Shown here: piece after piece, positions 33,501 to 47,929 of the stretch
Layout of the letters: each line of letters starts with the position of its first letter
How positions within the stretch are numbered: position 1 is the stretch's first letter
Origin: Proteles cristata cristata
Lineage: Eukaryota > Chordata > Mammalia > Carnivora > Hyaenidae
DNA length: 64,000 nucleotides
Direction of reading: 5' to 3'
NCBI GenBank assembly: GCA_017311185.1
Contig: JAESUZ010002877.1
Coordinates: forward strand, 735,001-799,000
Program-made: the position numbers and the translations under genes
Notes under the pieces: model-generated
What the model was told of the DNA's origin: nothing
Databases searched by the model: none
What the model saw: only the letters and a program-made list of their open reading frames with translations

Positions 33501-33894
33501 AACTCTGTGATACCCGAAACTCCTTTGGTATTATCCTGTGATCATGCTACAGCTGTCAGTAAAGAGTCAGATGTTCTTCTAGCTTCAGAACCACAGATAG
33601 GAAGTCCTGACTCTCCCAGTAAAATGTTAATGAGTCACATAGAAGATTCCACAGCTGACAAAAAAGGAACTTGTTTTCAGAGTGAAGAATCTATAGCAAG
33701 AACTTGTTCTGAAAATGAAGAGTCAAACGTATGTTCTTTGGATTGGCAGCAGCATTTTGATGTAGCCCTTGGAAAAATGGTTTACATCAACAAAATAACT
33801 GGACTTAGTACATTCATCGCTCCTACTGAGGATGTTCAGGCTGCTTGTACTAAAGACCTGACAACCATAGCTGTGGATGTCATATTTGAGAATG
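30570..33894 (+). CDS. MLH3: DNA mismatch repair protein MLH3, large coding exon (exon 2)
   Basis: Encodes residues 1-1108 of a reconstructed 1,469-residue protein. MLH3 is a MutL homologue that pairs with MLH1 to form MutL-gamma, a nuclear endonuclease acting in meiotic crossover resolution and, to a lesser degree, mismatch repair. The N-terminal GHKL ATPase motifs are intact: [10 protein letters not shown] (Glu28, Asn32), D-N-G-F-G (56-60), R-Y-F-T-S-K (72-77) and Y-G-F-R-G-E-A-L (90-97). A transducer-like domain follows to about residue 330, then a long, polar, poorly conserved linker. I chose the ATG at 30570, which gives MIKCLSVEV as in human MLH3 (G at -3); the frame is open upstream to the acceptor but has no earlier ATG. 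The linker carries a tandem 33-bp duplication at 32645-32710. The exon ends in phase 1 at AATG|GTAAGT. Confidence 0.98.
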
Positions 33895-34949
33895 GTAAGT
33901 GTATTATAGTGTTCACTGGCATGGAATGCTTTTGAAGGTGGTAATAATGGCCAAAGAGCAAGAGAGTCATTGTCCAAAGAGATTATCTCAGCTGATAGAT
34001 CATTTTGAAGTTTAATTATAAAACATGTCTTATGGTATATAAAGATTTTCTAGTTCCAATACCATTTATATCTAGAAATACAGCGGAAGACATAATAGAA
34101 TGGAAGTGTATGTATATGTGTCTATGGATGTGTGGATGTGTAGGAGGGTGAGACCATTTTTAATGAAAATGGTACTATTAATAGTTGAGAAAATCCACAA
34201 TGCTTCCCTACCCTCCTTTCTTCTCTCCCCCAAACATACAACCCTCCTAGAAATTTGTCTTGTAAGATACCTGCAATGCCAGTGTGATATTTTTCTGGAA
34301 GTTGCTCTCTGCAGCTCCCAGGTGAAGAGCCAGAATGATCCTGTAATCATCCTAGGTTTCCCCCCAGATCTGTGGCTCAGTACAGTTCTATATTTTTGAA
34401 AGTTTTTTGTGTTTTTTTAAAAAAAGACCACAAGTATTTTGGAACGTAGGTTAAGTGTGTATTTTCCTAACTATACTTTTCAGACATAGTTTATTATAAT
34501 ACATATGCTAATTCGTTTGATCTGTTTATGCTGTAAGTAGCCATTATTCTGGAAGACGGTAATGTGGCTTTTAAATCATACCACAAGGCTACATCAGAGC
34601 ATAGATTGGGACCCTTGAGTTCTCACATCTCCTTCAGCATTAAAAGCGACATTGTTTTGGCAGTATGTTGAGAGCCAGATGTTGGGAGATGGTAAGACTG
34701 ATTTCCATCTGGCTATAATCTTGGTTTTGCATCGGGAGGATAAACATTAAATGTGCATCCATATTAAAAGTCTTGAATATTGCAGAAGAATGTAAATTGT
34801 ATGAATGTAATTGTAAATTAACTTGTAACTCTCCTTAGCATGAATATCTCTAGTAGGAGGCCCTGATTTACTAAGGTTAATAAATAAGACCTTTATTTTT
34901 TAGTGGTTTTCAGTTTTTTCTCGTGAAAAAATAATCACTGTAGTAGCTT

Positions 34950-35169
34950 TTTAAAAAAAGAATTCTTAATGTTTTATTTATTTCTGAGAGAGAGAGACAG
35001 CATGAACAGGGAAGGGTCAGAGAGAGAAGGAGACACAGAATCTGAAACAGGCTCCAGGCTCTGAGTTGGCTGTCAGCACAGAGCCTGATGTGGGCCTCGA
35101 ACCCACCAACTGTGAGATCATGACTTAAGCCAAAATCGGATGCTCAACCGACTCAGCCACCCAAGCGCT
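34950..35169 (-). mobile_element. Feline SINE copy
   Basis: Antisense copy (ctgagagagagagacagc ... ccgactcagccacccaagcg). Confidence 0.92.
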
Positions 35170-35845
35170 TTCAAAAGTCAAAACTTACAAAGTTTTAAGT
35201 AGAATTGTCTTTCAGTTCTGCTCCTGGACTCTCGGTTGTTCTTAGAGACGTATGTGTTTTTCAATCAATGTAGTTTTATGTCCTGTTTTATACTGACTGC
35301 TTATCAGAAGTAAACCTAAGGCACTGGCACCTCATCTTCCTGAAATGTAACCACTTTTAAATGGAGACAAAAAGGACTGTGATTACATTAACCTGAGATG
35401 GTTGCTGCTAAAGCAGAAGGGGAAGGAATCTCGGCTTCCGAAGGCAGCGTTAAACACCTGCTCCTATTGAACGAGTCTAGATGTTGAAAACTCTTCAGCC
35501 TGCTTAACTTTCTGGATTAGCAAGTCTTTAGTGAACTTTGAAGTGTCATGTTAACTCAATTTCATAAGAAAAAAATAAATAAATATGTTGGGTATAGAAA
35601 CAAATTCCATGGAAAGATGGCTCCTAAACACCCTTCATTAATGTCAAATGTTACTGTCTGTAAGGGGCTCATGTATGGTGGGACACTGGGACACTGTGGA
35701 ATCATACATAAAAACGTTACTTAAGATGAATTGTTAGGAAGTAAATTAAATTGTACAGAAGAGAAGATCTATAAAGGGAATTTTAAGGAGTAGTGTCAAG
35801 TCTCCAAGCCTTGGCAGTTTTTTTCTTTAAAATGCCTTTAATTCT

Positions 35846-36077
35846 GGGGCACCTGAGTGGCTCAGTCCGTTAAGCATCTCACTTCAGCTCAGTTGTGACC
35901 TCACTGTGAGTTCGAGCCCGCTTCGGGCTCTGTACTGACAGCTCAGAGCCTGGAGCCTGCTTCAGATTCTGTGTCTCCCTCTCTCTACCCCTCCCCCGCT
36001 CATGCTCTTTCTCTGTCTCTCAAAAATAATAAATAAAAAGTTTAAAAACTTAAAAAAACCCATTAATTAAAAAAATG
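35846..36077 (+). mobile_element. Feline SINE copy
   Basis: Sense copy. Target duplication aaatgcctttaattctg / aaatgcctctaattctg beginning at 35830 and 36078 (one mismatch). Confidence 0.94.
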
Positions 36078-36316
36078 AAATGCCTCTAATTCTGTCCTAT
36101 TACCAGTAACACAACCTTATTTCACCTTACCCTTTAATTTTATCATTCTGAATTAATCTTTCCAGTTCTTGTCCAACAGATTTCTTGTTTTGAAATATAG
36201 TTTCATCATGTTTTGCCCCTATTCCAAAACTCAAATTTAGACATTGTTTTTAAAACACAATCATCCTTCGGATAGGAGAGCAGAATTTGAGCCAGATAAT
36301 ACTGGACTTCAGAGTT

Positions 36317-36528
36317 TATTTTTTTAATGTATGTTTATTTTTGAGAGAGAGCGAGCAAGCAAGCAAGCAGGGAAGGACAGAGAGAGAGAGAGGAAAAGAG
36401 AATCCTAAGCAGGCTCCATGCTATCAGCACCGAGCCCAGTGCAGGGCTTGAACTCACCAACTGTGAGATCACAACCTGAGCTGAAATCAAATTTCGGACG
36501 CCATACTGACTGAGCGACCCAGGCATCC
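36317..36528 (-). mobile_element. Feline SINE copy, diverged
   Basis: Antisense copy with flanks tggacttcagagttta / tggactttggagttta. The head is degraded (gactgagcgacccaggcatc). Confidence 0.9.
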
Positions 36529-36779
36529 CTGGACTTTGGAGTTTAAATTGAGAACTTTTCATTCATTTATCTGTTCATTTTTCATCCATTTATTTTTCAT
36601 ACTGTGCTAGATTGCAGATTCACTGGCTTGGCTTTCCAGAGTTCACAATCAATTAGGGAAGACAGCTATCTAAACATAATAGCAGATAAATGTTATAATA
36701 GAAGCATATTTTGAGTATAAGAGACATAAACTGGGGACTTGTGAAGGTTGCACCAAGTAGTGAAGGCTAACAAGTACCG

Positions 36780-37005
36780 GTGTATGTCTGTTACCAGCTA
36801 TATTAACCGTGATGCTATTGACATTTTGGATTCATCATTCTTTGTTGTAGGGTTCGTCCTACGTCCTATTCACGTAGAATATTTGGCAGCATCCCTGGTC
36901 TCTAGCTCTGCTAGATACCAGTAGCACCCCTTACCCAAGTTGTGGCAACCACATGTTGCCAAATGTCCCCCATACAAAACTGTGCCCTTTGAGAACAGTG
37001 ATCTA
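36780..37005. mobile_element. MER-class DNA transposon fossil
   Basis: Recognised phrases: gatgctattgacattttgg, cagcatccctggtctctag, ctagataccagtagcacccc, gttgccaaatgtcccccata, ttgagaacagtgatct. This layout is common among mammalian MER elements. I do not assign the family. Confidence 0.6.
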
Positions 37006-37230
37006 TTTTAGGTGCTCATTCTGTCTGGTATATATGGATAATGGAACTAAGCATTAATGTAGTTTCCTAAGTTAGCAGCATAACTTCATTAAAAGACTCT
37101 GGCTCTCAATCTGGTGCTTAGTAGTCTGCCTTATGTCTTGACTTTTTGTGCAGGAAGATTTTATGTAACTTGATTTTTTAATACTTTATATTTTGATTTC
37201 AAATGTCTAGGCTTTCTTTTTTACATTTAG

Positions 37231-37329
37231 GATCTCAGTACAAGTGTCATCCTTTTAGAAGCGACCTTGTTCTTCCTTTCCTTCCTAGAGCTCGGGAAGA
37301 GAGGACTGTGATGAGACAGACTAACAGAG
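37231..37329 (+). CDS. MLH3: MLH3 exon 3
   Basis: 99 nt, phase 1 to phase 1, residues about 1109-1141 ([20 protein letters not shown] ... RQTNR). Acceptor tttacatttag, donor GTAGGG. It starts the C-terminal part of the protein and matches the human segment closely. Confidence 0.95.
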
Positions 37330-38045
37330 GTAGGGGCAATAACAGAGATTGCTGGGACATCTAGTACATACTGTACCACCTAACTAAAAGAAAATTTTTT
37401 TTAAAAGGCAGGGTTGTATTATTAAGCTTGATCAGGGCCAGCTGTGCCTTACTGGAACCGGTAATTCCCCATGGTCCTATTTAACAACAGAACTGAGTAA
37501 TTCAGTGCATGCATTTAGATGAGAAATTACTTTTCCAGACTCGAAGTCAATACTGGATGATTATGCACAGCCTGTGGTGTCTTGTGATTGAGAAAATATC
37601 TCTTATTTTTAAATATCTCTTATTTTTAAAGATTGGAGTTGCACTCCGTATTGTAGTAGTTTTATGTAAGCAACGTCCTTATTTAAAAAAAAAAAAGCTA
37701 CAGACACTGTTCTTTGTTTCTAAAAATAGGTAAGGTATATTTTTACCTAAAGGAAGTGAGACTACTAATTTGAACCAGTTTCTTCTGGATTTGTATTCTG
37801 TAATATATTTTGAAAATAGTTTGGAGAAAAAAGCTATAATGCCAGAAGATACAGTCATCAGCTGTAACTTAAAAAGTAACAGATCAGAACAATTCAGAGA
37901 TCCAGCAAGCACTAAGCATTTGTAGAATATTGGAACAAGATGTCTGATCTTTGATCTTGAAGCTGTACCACAGCAAATAGGAGTGTCACTCATCTTTTTT
38001 ACTGTGGCTCTTGATGCCAACTTTATTTGATCCCTTTTGCCTTAG

Positions 38046-38131
38046 GTGCTGTGGATGATGCTGTTGGTAGAGAATCACTTCAGTCTTTGTTCTCAGAGTG
38101 GGAAAATCCAGTATTTGCCCGTTATCCAGAG
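38046..38131 (+). CDS. MLH3: MLH3 exon 4
   Basis: 86 nt, phase 1 to phase 0, encoding [20 protein letters not shown] and PVFARYPE. Acceptor ttgccttag, donor GAG|GTGGGT. Confidence 0.95.
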
Positions 38132-38424
38132 GTGGGTCTGTAGCAACATTTCTTTGCTTGTTATTTTAAAATTTGTACTTCATTTAAGTTGGATATGGGC
38201 ATGACCGGCTATATTATTTTTAATTACAAGTGGAAAGTGGGCCTGTTTCCAAATAATTTATTTGGAAATACGTTTAATAGAGAGAGGAGAAATCAGAATC
38301 CATAGCATTTGGGAGCTCAGACATTTTGGATTAAACATGTATAGTCAGTGTGTGATTACTGAGTGTGTTTACCACTCTTAGAAACCCTACCTTGCAGCTT
38401 TGGCAGGGTATTGAGGGTGGTGAT

Positions 38425-38428
<4 letters not shown>

Positions 38429-38455
<27 letters not shown>
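38429..38455. repeat. Poly(A) mononucleotide run
   Basis: About 27 uninterrupted A bases in MLH3 intron 4, not attached to a recognisable retroelement. Confidence 0.97.
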
Positions 38456-38461
<6 letters not shown>

Positions 38462-38891
38462 TTAATATCATTAGATAAGTAGTGAAGTGAGTCTTCTACT
38501 GAAGGAACAGCTCATCATTGGACTGGAGTGTATTTGTTCTCCCCAGTGGGTTATCACAGAATGTACTTTGTGTGTTGTGAAAAACGTGTAGAACAGATGA
38601 GCACTCGATTGCTGATTTTTTTAGCTACGATGTATTTAAAGACTTGATCATGGAGCATAAACAAATTGTTATTCTGAAACACCACTGGTTTTTGTTAATG
38701 CCCAAAAATTATTACGTAAGACTAATAATTCACAGAGCCTTTTGAATTTCTTTAAGTTCCCTGAATTCAACCCACCTCTAATAGGTTCTATGAAAATGAA
38801 CATTCTAAAGCAGTTTGGGATCTTTGGTAAAACAGTTCTGCAGATATAAAGAATTAAACACTTAAATGATGTTTGTTTTGGGTCTTTCTAG

Positions 38892-40322
<1,431 letters not shown>

Positions 40323-40364
40323 TAGCTTTGATTAATAACCAGCTGGTCTTCTGATAGTCTCCTT

Positions 40365-40596
40365 TTAAGTTTTTTAAAATTTGTTTTAATGTTTATTTTG
40401 AGAGAGAGCATGTGTGCGAGCAAGCGTGAGCAGGGGAGGGACAGAGAGAGGAAGAGAGAGAATCCCAAGCAGGCTCTGTGCTGACAGCACAGATGTGCTG
40501 ACACATCTGTGGGGCTTGATCTCACAACCGTGAGATCATGACCTAAGCCAAAATCAAGAGTGGGACGCTTAACCGACTGAAACATGCAGGCACTCC
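40365..40596 (-). mobile_element. Feline SINE copy, diverged
   Basis: Antisense copy with an internal short duplication (cacagatgtgctgacacatc) and a decayed head (ccgactgaaacatgcaggca). Confidence 0.88.
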
Positions 40597-40689
40597 TTAA
40601 GGTACTTTTTATATATGTTAGTGGTAATGATTTGGACAGATTAAAACTAATCGGGAAAACCAATCTAAATTAATATTATGAAAGAATAG

Positions 40690-41000
40690 GTTTGTTTTGT
40701 TTTGTTTTGAGAGAGAGAGGGCACAAATGAGTGAGGGGCAAGAGAGAAAGGGGAAGGAGAGGGAGAGAGAGAGAGAATCCCATAAGGAGCAGAGAAAAAG
40801 AAAGAGAGAGAGAGAGAGAGAGAAGCTGGGCTTCCCTGAAGAGGGGCTTGTGCCCCTCCGAAGCAGAGGTCATGCTTCCCCAAAGCAGAGTTCACCCGAA
40901 GCAGGGCATGAGCTCACCTGATGTGGGACTCGAACTCAGAAACCATGAGATCATGACCTGAGCTGAAGTCAAATGCTTAACAACTGAACTACCCAGGCTC
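40690..41000 (-). mobile_element. Variant SINE with minisatellite-like internal units
   Basis: Antisense SINE about 100 bases longer than usual. An extended GA-rich body is followed by several imperfect units of about 15-19 bases (ccctgaagaggggctt, tccgaagcagaggtc, cccaaagcagagttc, cccgaagcagggcatg). The usual head section follows (ctcgaactcagaaaccatga ... ctgaactacccaggct). Confidence 0.8.
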
Positions 41001-41299
41001 TGAAACAACAGTTTTAAGATATATTAATTTTGTATGCATATACAGAGATATTCATGTATAAGATACATTTTAAATTATTAATAATAGTTACCTTTGGAGT
41101 AACAATGAGAGTGAGCAAAGGGGAAATTTCATCTTTTACTCTTTAAAATGTGTTATAGTGTTTGACTTTTTGATAATGTTTTCATGTGTTCCCTTTATAA
41201 TAATAGAACATTTATATAATGAACCCTGCTAAGTTTATCTAAGAATTACATACAATATCTTGATGACCTACTTTAAGAAAGCAATAATACTTTGTAAAT

Positions 41300-42150
41300 A
41301 ATAACATTAACCCATTCAGCAAATATTGAGTGCCTGTTGCATGCCAGAGACTGTACTAGGCCCTAGAGCTACAGTGGTGGCAAAAATACACATGTAAGAG
41401 AAACATAAGGACATAAACGTTAAAGTTTTAACTCAAGCTAATGTTACAAAAGAGAGAAACAAGATGCTGTTAGAAACTGTACAGAGAGATTTGAATTAAT
41501 TAGAGAGGCCTGGGAAGGTTTTCTTGGTAAAGTGAGTAGGAGTACGAGCAGTTAACTAGGTAGTAAAGAAGGGAGGGAGTATTCTGGGCTGAGGGAATGA
41601 CATACGCAATTTGTGTTTCCTCTTCCTTAGTGAGAGGAAGCAGGGCAAGTGCAGCTGGAGTGAGAGTGCAGAGATGAGGTTGGAGAAGTAGGTCACAGCT
41701 AGATCTTAAGTGCCAGTTACAGGCTTTGTACTTGTCCGGACACCAACTGGAAACAGTGGAAAGCTTTTTGTTTTCTTTTTTATTGTTTGTTTTTGCAGTG
41801 GCACATGTCACATTCCATTTGTACTTTGAAAATATTGCTCTGGTGGCGGTGTGGAGAATGGATTGGGGGTGGGGTGGAGTCCCAGCACCTGCAAAGAGAC
41901 TGGTAGGGAGGATATTGCAATATCTAAAGATGGTAGTTGGTGAAGACGCAGGTGGACTAGAGAGAAGTCATGTCTTGGAAGGATATCTAGGAGAGAGAGA
42001 AAGACAGCAGGGTTCCATGATGCATTGGCTGTGGGAAGGGAGATCAAAGATGACTCCTAGCTTTCTGACCTCCATAACTGAGTGGATGATGTACCAGGAC
42101 CAGGTGACAGAGATCGCAAGGAGAGACTCAGAAATCTGTGACATGGAAGA
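41300..42150. mobile_element. L2-type fragment
   Basis: Words seen in L2: cagcaaatattgagtgcctg, gagactgtactaggccctag, gagatgaggttggagaagta, ggatattgcaatatctaaag. Diverged; borders approximate. A chance 144-codon open frame at 41726-42160 falls inside it. Confidence 0.5.
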
Positions 42151-42185
42151 GAAGGACTGAAGGAGGGTGAGGATGAAAGAAGGCT

Positions 42186-42190
<5 letters not shown>

Positions 42191-42237
<47 letters not shown>
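42191..42237. repeat. (GT)n microsatellite
   Basis: About 23 perfect GT units in MLH3 intron 6. Confidence 0.97.
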
Positions 42238-42241
<4 letters not shown>

Positions 42242-42675
42242 TCCAACTGGAAGACTCTTGAGCACATTTACGAGGAATGCCTGATAGCATGGGTGGCTGA
42301 GGGCCCTGAGCACCAGTGGAGAGTTTGGACCCAGACAAGGAGACCTGCAGGTGACTGCTTCTAAAGTTGCAAAGCAGTTCATTCTCTTTGTATGTCAAAA
42401 TACTCCCTTTTTACCTTGCTTGCATTGTAGATTTATTTAGTAAATGTCATAATAGATCAGAATTGTCATAAAAATTGTCAGTGAAAGTCAAATTTTAGTA
42501 GTTTGTTTTGGGAAAATGAATAGATTTTTTTCTAAGGTTTTGATTACCTGGAATTCTTTGTTGTTTAATACTGAAATCTCTACTAATGGCACCTGAGATG
42601 GGTGTAGCCACAAAATCTGAGATGTTCAGAGAAGCAAAAGGGGCCTATTTAAATTTCTCTATTTTCATTGGATTA

Positions 42676-42995
42676 CAATTGACCCTTGAACAATGCAGAG
42701 GTGTCCCAAACTCCTGCAGTCAGAATCTATGTATAACTTCTGACTCACCCAAAACTTAACTGCTGAAAGCCTGCTGTTCACCAAAGCCTCACCAATAACA
42801 GAAACAGATATTTTGTATGTTACATATATTACGTGCTGTATTCTTACAATAAAGTAAGGTAAAAAAATTGTTACTAAGAAAAACTAAAGAAGAGAAAATA
42901 CATTTACAGTACTGTACTGTATTTATCGAAAAAGATCTGCACGTAAGTGAACCTGTGCCATTCACACCCATGTTGTTCAATAGTCACCTTTAGTT
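42676..42995. mobile_element. Tigger/pogo-type MITE
   Basis: The left end reads caattgacccttgaacaa and the right end ttgttcaatagtcacc, which are near-inverted copies, with TA at the insertion edge. Inside: attttgtatgttacatatat, ctgtattcttacaataaagt and gtactgtactgtatttat, typical of this family. No transposase frame. Confidence 0.83.
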
Positions 42996-43159
42996 AGATG
43001 CCACCAAAGAGTACTCTTAGATAAATACATTATTAAAATAAAAATGTAAGTGTTTTTACTGTCACTCATGATTACTAAAAGCAACCTGTTCCTATAATTG
43101 ACTTATTTTAATAGGTGCACATATTTTTGTAACTGATAAATATATTATTGTTTTAAATC

Positions 43160-43292
43160 TTTTTTTTTTTTTTTAAGTAGGCTTCATGCCCAGCATGGAG
43201 CCCAACACAGGGCTTGAATTCATGACCCTGATATCAAAACCTGAGTTGAGATCAGTTGGACCCTTAGCAAACTGAGCCACACAGGAACCCCT
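43160..43292 (-). mobile_element. Old carnivore SINE, short form
   Basis: Antisense fragment with the older carnivore wording (ttaagtaggcttcatgccca; catggagcccaacacagggc; actgagccacacaggaaccc). It lacks the GA-rich body of the feline form, which suggests an earlier family. Confidence 0.8.
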
Positions 43293-43389
43293 ATTACTGT
43301 TTTAAATTATAGTGAAATTAATGCCATATATAGGCATTTTGTATTGCATATTTCCACCTATGATAAAATACAGTTGTTCAGTTTTGATA

Positions 43390-43590
43390 CACCAAAGAAT
43401 GATTCATTTATTTATTCTGTAAATATTTGAGTGCCCATTATGTGCCTGGTACCATTGTACATGCTAGGAGTACAACAGATAAAATTCCTTGCCCTTGGCA
43501 TCTGGGTGGCTCAGTCAGTTGAGTGTCTGACTCTTGATTTCAGCTTAGGTCATGATCCCATGGTTGTGGGCTTGAGGGAGCCTGCTTCAG

Positions 43591-43629
<39 letters not shown>

Positions 43630-43775
43630 TTCTTTCTCTCCCTCTCTCTCTCCTCTGACCCTCTTTCCTGCTCATGCTCTCTCTCTAAAATAAAAAATAA
43701 AAATAAATAAAGATAAAAAAGAATCCCTTGCCCTTATGAAACTTCTGTTGTGTTAGGATATCAAAAATACAGCTT
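43390..43775. mobile_element. L2-like fragment split by a SINE
   Basis: Phrases tattctgtaaatatttgagtg, attatgtgcctggtaccatt and acagataaaattccttgcc lie left of the SINE; ccttgcccttatgaaacttc continues to the right. Confidence 0.45.
43490..43722 (+). mobile_element. Feline SINE with expanded CT tract
   Basis: Sense copy (tggcatctgggtggctcagt). The CT tract at 43594-43625 is expanded. The words ccttgccctt lie on both sides as target duplication. Confidence 0.9.
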
Positions 43776-43777
43776 TT

Positions 43778-43993
43778 GGGGCACCTGGGTGGCTCAGTTG
43801 GTTGAGCGCCAACTTCAGCTCAGGTCATGATCTCATGGTTTGTGGGTTCAAACCCCGTGTCGGGCTCTGTGCTGATAGCTAGCTGAGAGCCTGGAGCCTG
43901 TCTTCAGATTCTGTGTCTCCCTCTCTCTCTGATCCTCCCCTGCTCACGTTGTCTCTCTCTCTCTCTCTCTCAGAAATAAATAAAACATTTTTA
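43778..43993 (+). mobile_element. Feline SINE, first of two at one target
   Basis: Sense copy (ggggcacctgggtggctcag). Target word aaaaatacagctttt at 43763-43777 and aaaaatacagcttct at 43994-44008. Confidence 0.94.
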
Positions 43994-44008
43994 AAAAATA
44001 CAGCTTCT

Positions 44009-44239
44009 AGGGGCGCCTGGGTGGCTTAGTCGGTTAAGCGTCCGACTTTCGCTTGGGTCATGATCGCTCGTGGGTTCGAGCCCCGCGTCGGGCTCTGTGC
44101 TGACTGCCAGCTCGAGCCTGGAGCCTGTTTCAGTCTGTGACTCCCCTCTCTCTGACCCTCCCTGTTCACGCTGTCTCTCTCTCTCTCCTATAAATAAATA
44201 AAAAAAACATTAAAAAAAAAAAAAGTAGACTGTTAAAAA
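44009..44239 (+). mobile_element. Feline SINE, young subfamily, second at the same target
   Basis: Sense copy directly following the previous one, with small internal deletions (gatcgctcgtgggttcgagc; cagctcgagcctggagcctg). A third target word aaaaatacagcttct stands at 44240-44254. Confidence 0.94.
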
Positions 44240-44879
44240 AAAAATACAGCTTCTGATATGATTAAATTACTTTCATATATTCTACTTCATTCAAGGAATA
44301 GAAAATGTTGTGAACCCCATGTAGACTATAAATCATTCTGCCACCATTGATTCCTTAGGGTTCCTGACTCTTGGTACTTCACACTGACTCCAATTTCAAG
44401 TTTGAGGTCATTCCCTCGCAATTTATTATTTATTCCATTGTTTTGCCCAATACAGGATGTTCAGTATTCATCACAACCAGCTGCAACTCCTCCTATCCTC
44501 AAAGGAATTTAAAATTCAACATTTTGGGGCCTCTGCCTGTGGTTGAACATGCTGTCAGAAAAATTAGTTCCTTTTTTTCCTTAAGTCTTAAGATCTCATG
44601 CCATGAATTTGATGGTGTCATAAAAACATTATATTCTTTAATAGAAATGTGAAAAACAGGTATTATCTATTTTGATCAAATTCAGGAGGAAAACCTTTAT
44701 TTCAAAGTAACTAATAGTGATAGATCTCAACATTTGGACCAAATTAATAAAATTACAAGATAAAAAGATATGATAATGTAATTGAGAATCAGTCCTCCTG
44801 TCAATGAGAAAAGGATTTCCCTGTAGGTTTGGCTTTTTGGGTCAGGATATTCTGCCTTCTCTTTTACACTTGAGAGTCC

Positions 44880-45045
44880 AAAGCCTTGCTTCTCAAATGA
44901 TTTTCAGTGGTCTGTAAATAGCATCAGTTGGGAGTTTGTTAGAATTGCAGAATCTTGTGTGTCATCTCTAACCTACTGAATCAGAGTCTGCATTTTAATA
45001 GGATTCACGTGATTGGTATGCCTATCAAAGTTTGCGAAGCCTGGG
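44880..45045. mobile_element. MER5A-type hAT fossil
   Basis: Phrases ttgcttctcaaatgattttc, gggagtttgttagaattgca, ctactgaatcagagtctgca and ataggattcacgtgattggt fit the MER5A layout. Confidence 0.65.
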
Positions 45046-45381
45046 TCTAAAACAAGCCAGCTGTGGCTGTGGGTCACATCCAACCATCGCCTGCTTTTGT
45101 GCACTCAGGGAGATAAGAATGGTTTCTACATTTTTAAATGGTTGAAAAATCAAAAGAATAATAATATTTCTTGACACATTAAAATTATAGGAAATTAATA
45201 TTTCAGTATCCATAAATTGGAACACAGCTACAATGTTCACAAATTGTCTATGGCTGCTTTGGTTCAAAAGGAATAGTGAGTAGTTGTGACAAAGAACATG
45301 TCCTAAGAAGCCTAAAATATTTACTATCTGGCCCTTCATAGAAAACATTTGCTGACCTCTGATCTAAAGTGGACTAGATCT

Positions 45382-45600
45382 GGGGCGCATGGGTGGCTCA
45401 GTTGAAGTTGGCTTCAGCTGAGGTCATGATCTCACTGTCCGTCGGTTGGAACCCCGCGTTAGACTCTATGCTGACATCTCAGAGCCTAGATCCTGTTCAG
45501 ATTCTGGGTCTCCCTCTGTCTGTCTCTGCCCTTTCCTCTCTTGTGCTTTGTCTCTCTCTCTCTCTCTCAAAAATAAATAAATATTAAAAAAAGAAATGTT
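45382..45600 (+). mobile_element. Feline SINE copy
   Basis: Sense copy with a deletion after ggtggctcagttga. Flanks taaagtggactagatct / taaagtggactagttct. Confidence 0.92.
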
Positions 45601-46097
45601 TTTAAAGTGGACTAGTTCTAAAAAGGCCTGCACCTTTTTTAATATGTAAATGGTTTGTGAGAAAAGTTTAAACTGGCCAGAAGCAGCCTGTCTTTTTTAA
45701 AAACTCTAATTACACTTCAATTTAAAATACATAATTATTATAAAATGTAAATCAACAAATTGAATTTATATGTTTGGTTTACAATGTTTCTTAAAGTGAA
45801 TCACATCTGTCATTTATTAAAAGTACACTCTCTGGAAACAAAAAGTGTACTAGAATTACATTTTTCATGGGTGCCAGAGTAGCTTGCAAATCAAAGTCAG
45901 CTGATTTTGAGAATGTGTTTAAGGTCCTTCATTGTATCAACTTTAATTAGTAAAGCAAAATCAGTATTTAAACATTAGGGGTATAGGGCTTTAACCTTGC
46001 TTTGTAAATGAAATAACAATGTAGTAAAAAGTTTCTCATTAGGGATAAATTTATAGTTTTCCCCATAATTTCGATATTTTAAGAAATGAAAGATATT

Positions 46098-46318
46098 CGG
46101 GGCGCCTGGGTGGCTTAGTCGGTTAAGCGTCCGACGTTCGCTTAGGTCATGATCTCGCGGTTTGTGGGTTCGAGCCCCGCGTCGGGCTCTGTGCTGACTG
46201 CCAGCTCAGAGCCTGGAGCCTGTTTCAGTCTGTGACTCCCTCTCTCTCTGACCCTCCCCTGCTCACGCTGTCTCTCTCTCTCTCCTAAAAAGAAATAAAA
46301 AAAAATAAAATTAAAAAA
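46098..46318 (+). mobile_element. Feline SINE, young subfamily, just upstream of MLH3 exon 7
   Basis: Sense, near-consensus copy (ggcgcctgggtggcttagtc). Target word aaatgaaagata at 46084-46095 and 46319-46330. It ends only about 150 bases before the alternatively spliced exon 7. Confidence 0.95.
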
Positions 46319-46431
46319 AAATGAAAGATACATACTAAGTATGGATGTTTCTCTTATGCTTATGTCATTAACTAGTTTGAATTAACCTTTTTTTCCCTCT
46401 ACACAACATGATTATTTAAATCTTGATCTGA

Positions 46432-47782
<1,351 letters not shown>

Positions 47783-47894
47783 ATTCCTATGAGAAGCAAC
47801 AGCCACAAGGCTCTGGTCGGAAAAAATTACTGTCCTCCATCGTAAGCCCTCCGCTAGAGGTAACAGTGACAGAGGAGCAAAGCAGACTCTTACG
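47783..47894 (+). CDS. MLH3: MLH3 exon 8
   Basis: 112 nt, phase 1 to phase 2, encoding [20 protein letters not shown] then [17 protein letters not shown]. Acceptor ttttccaatag. The donor GTTAGT has T at +3 instead of the usual purine. Confidence 0.95.
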
Positions 47895-47929
47895 GTTAGT
47901 CCTACCATGGGTATGTGATACGTACAGTG

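Larger units (their letters stand above)
33895..37230 (+). other. MLH3: MLH3 intron 2
   Basis: A 3.3 kb GT-AG intron (GTAAGT ... TTTACATTTAG). It holds SINEs at 34.95-35.17, 35.85-36.08 and 36.32-36.53 kb and a MER-type DNA fossil at 36.78-37.0 kb. Nothing was recognised in 33.9-34.95 kb. Confidence 0.9.

Noticed and set aside
41726..42160. 144-codon open frame in MLH3 intron 6
   Set aside because: Lies in old L2-like sequence and starts beside a SINE-free but degenerate region; no similarity recognised.
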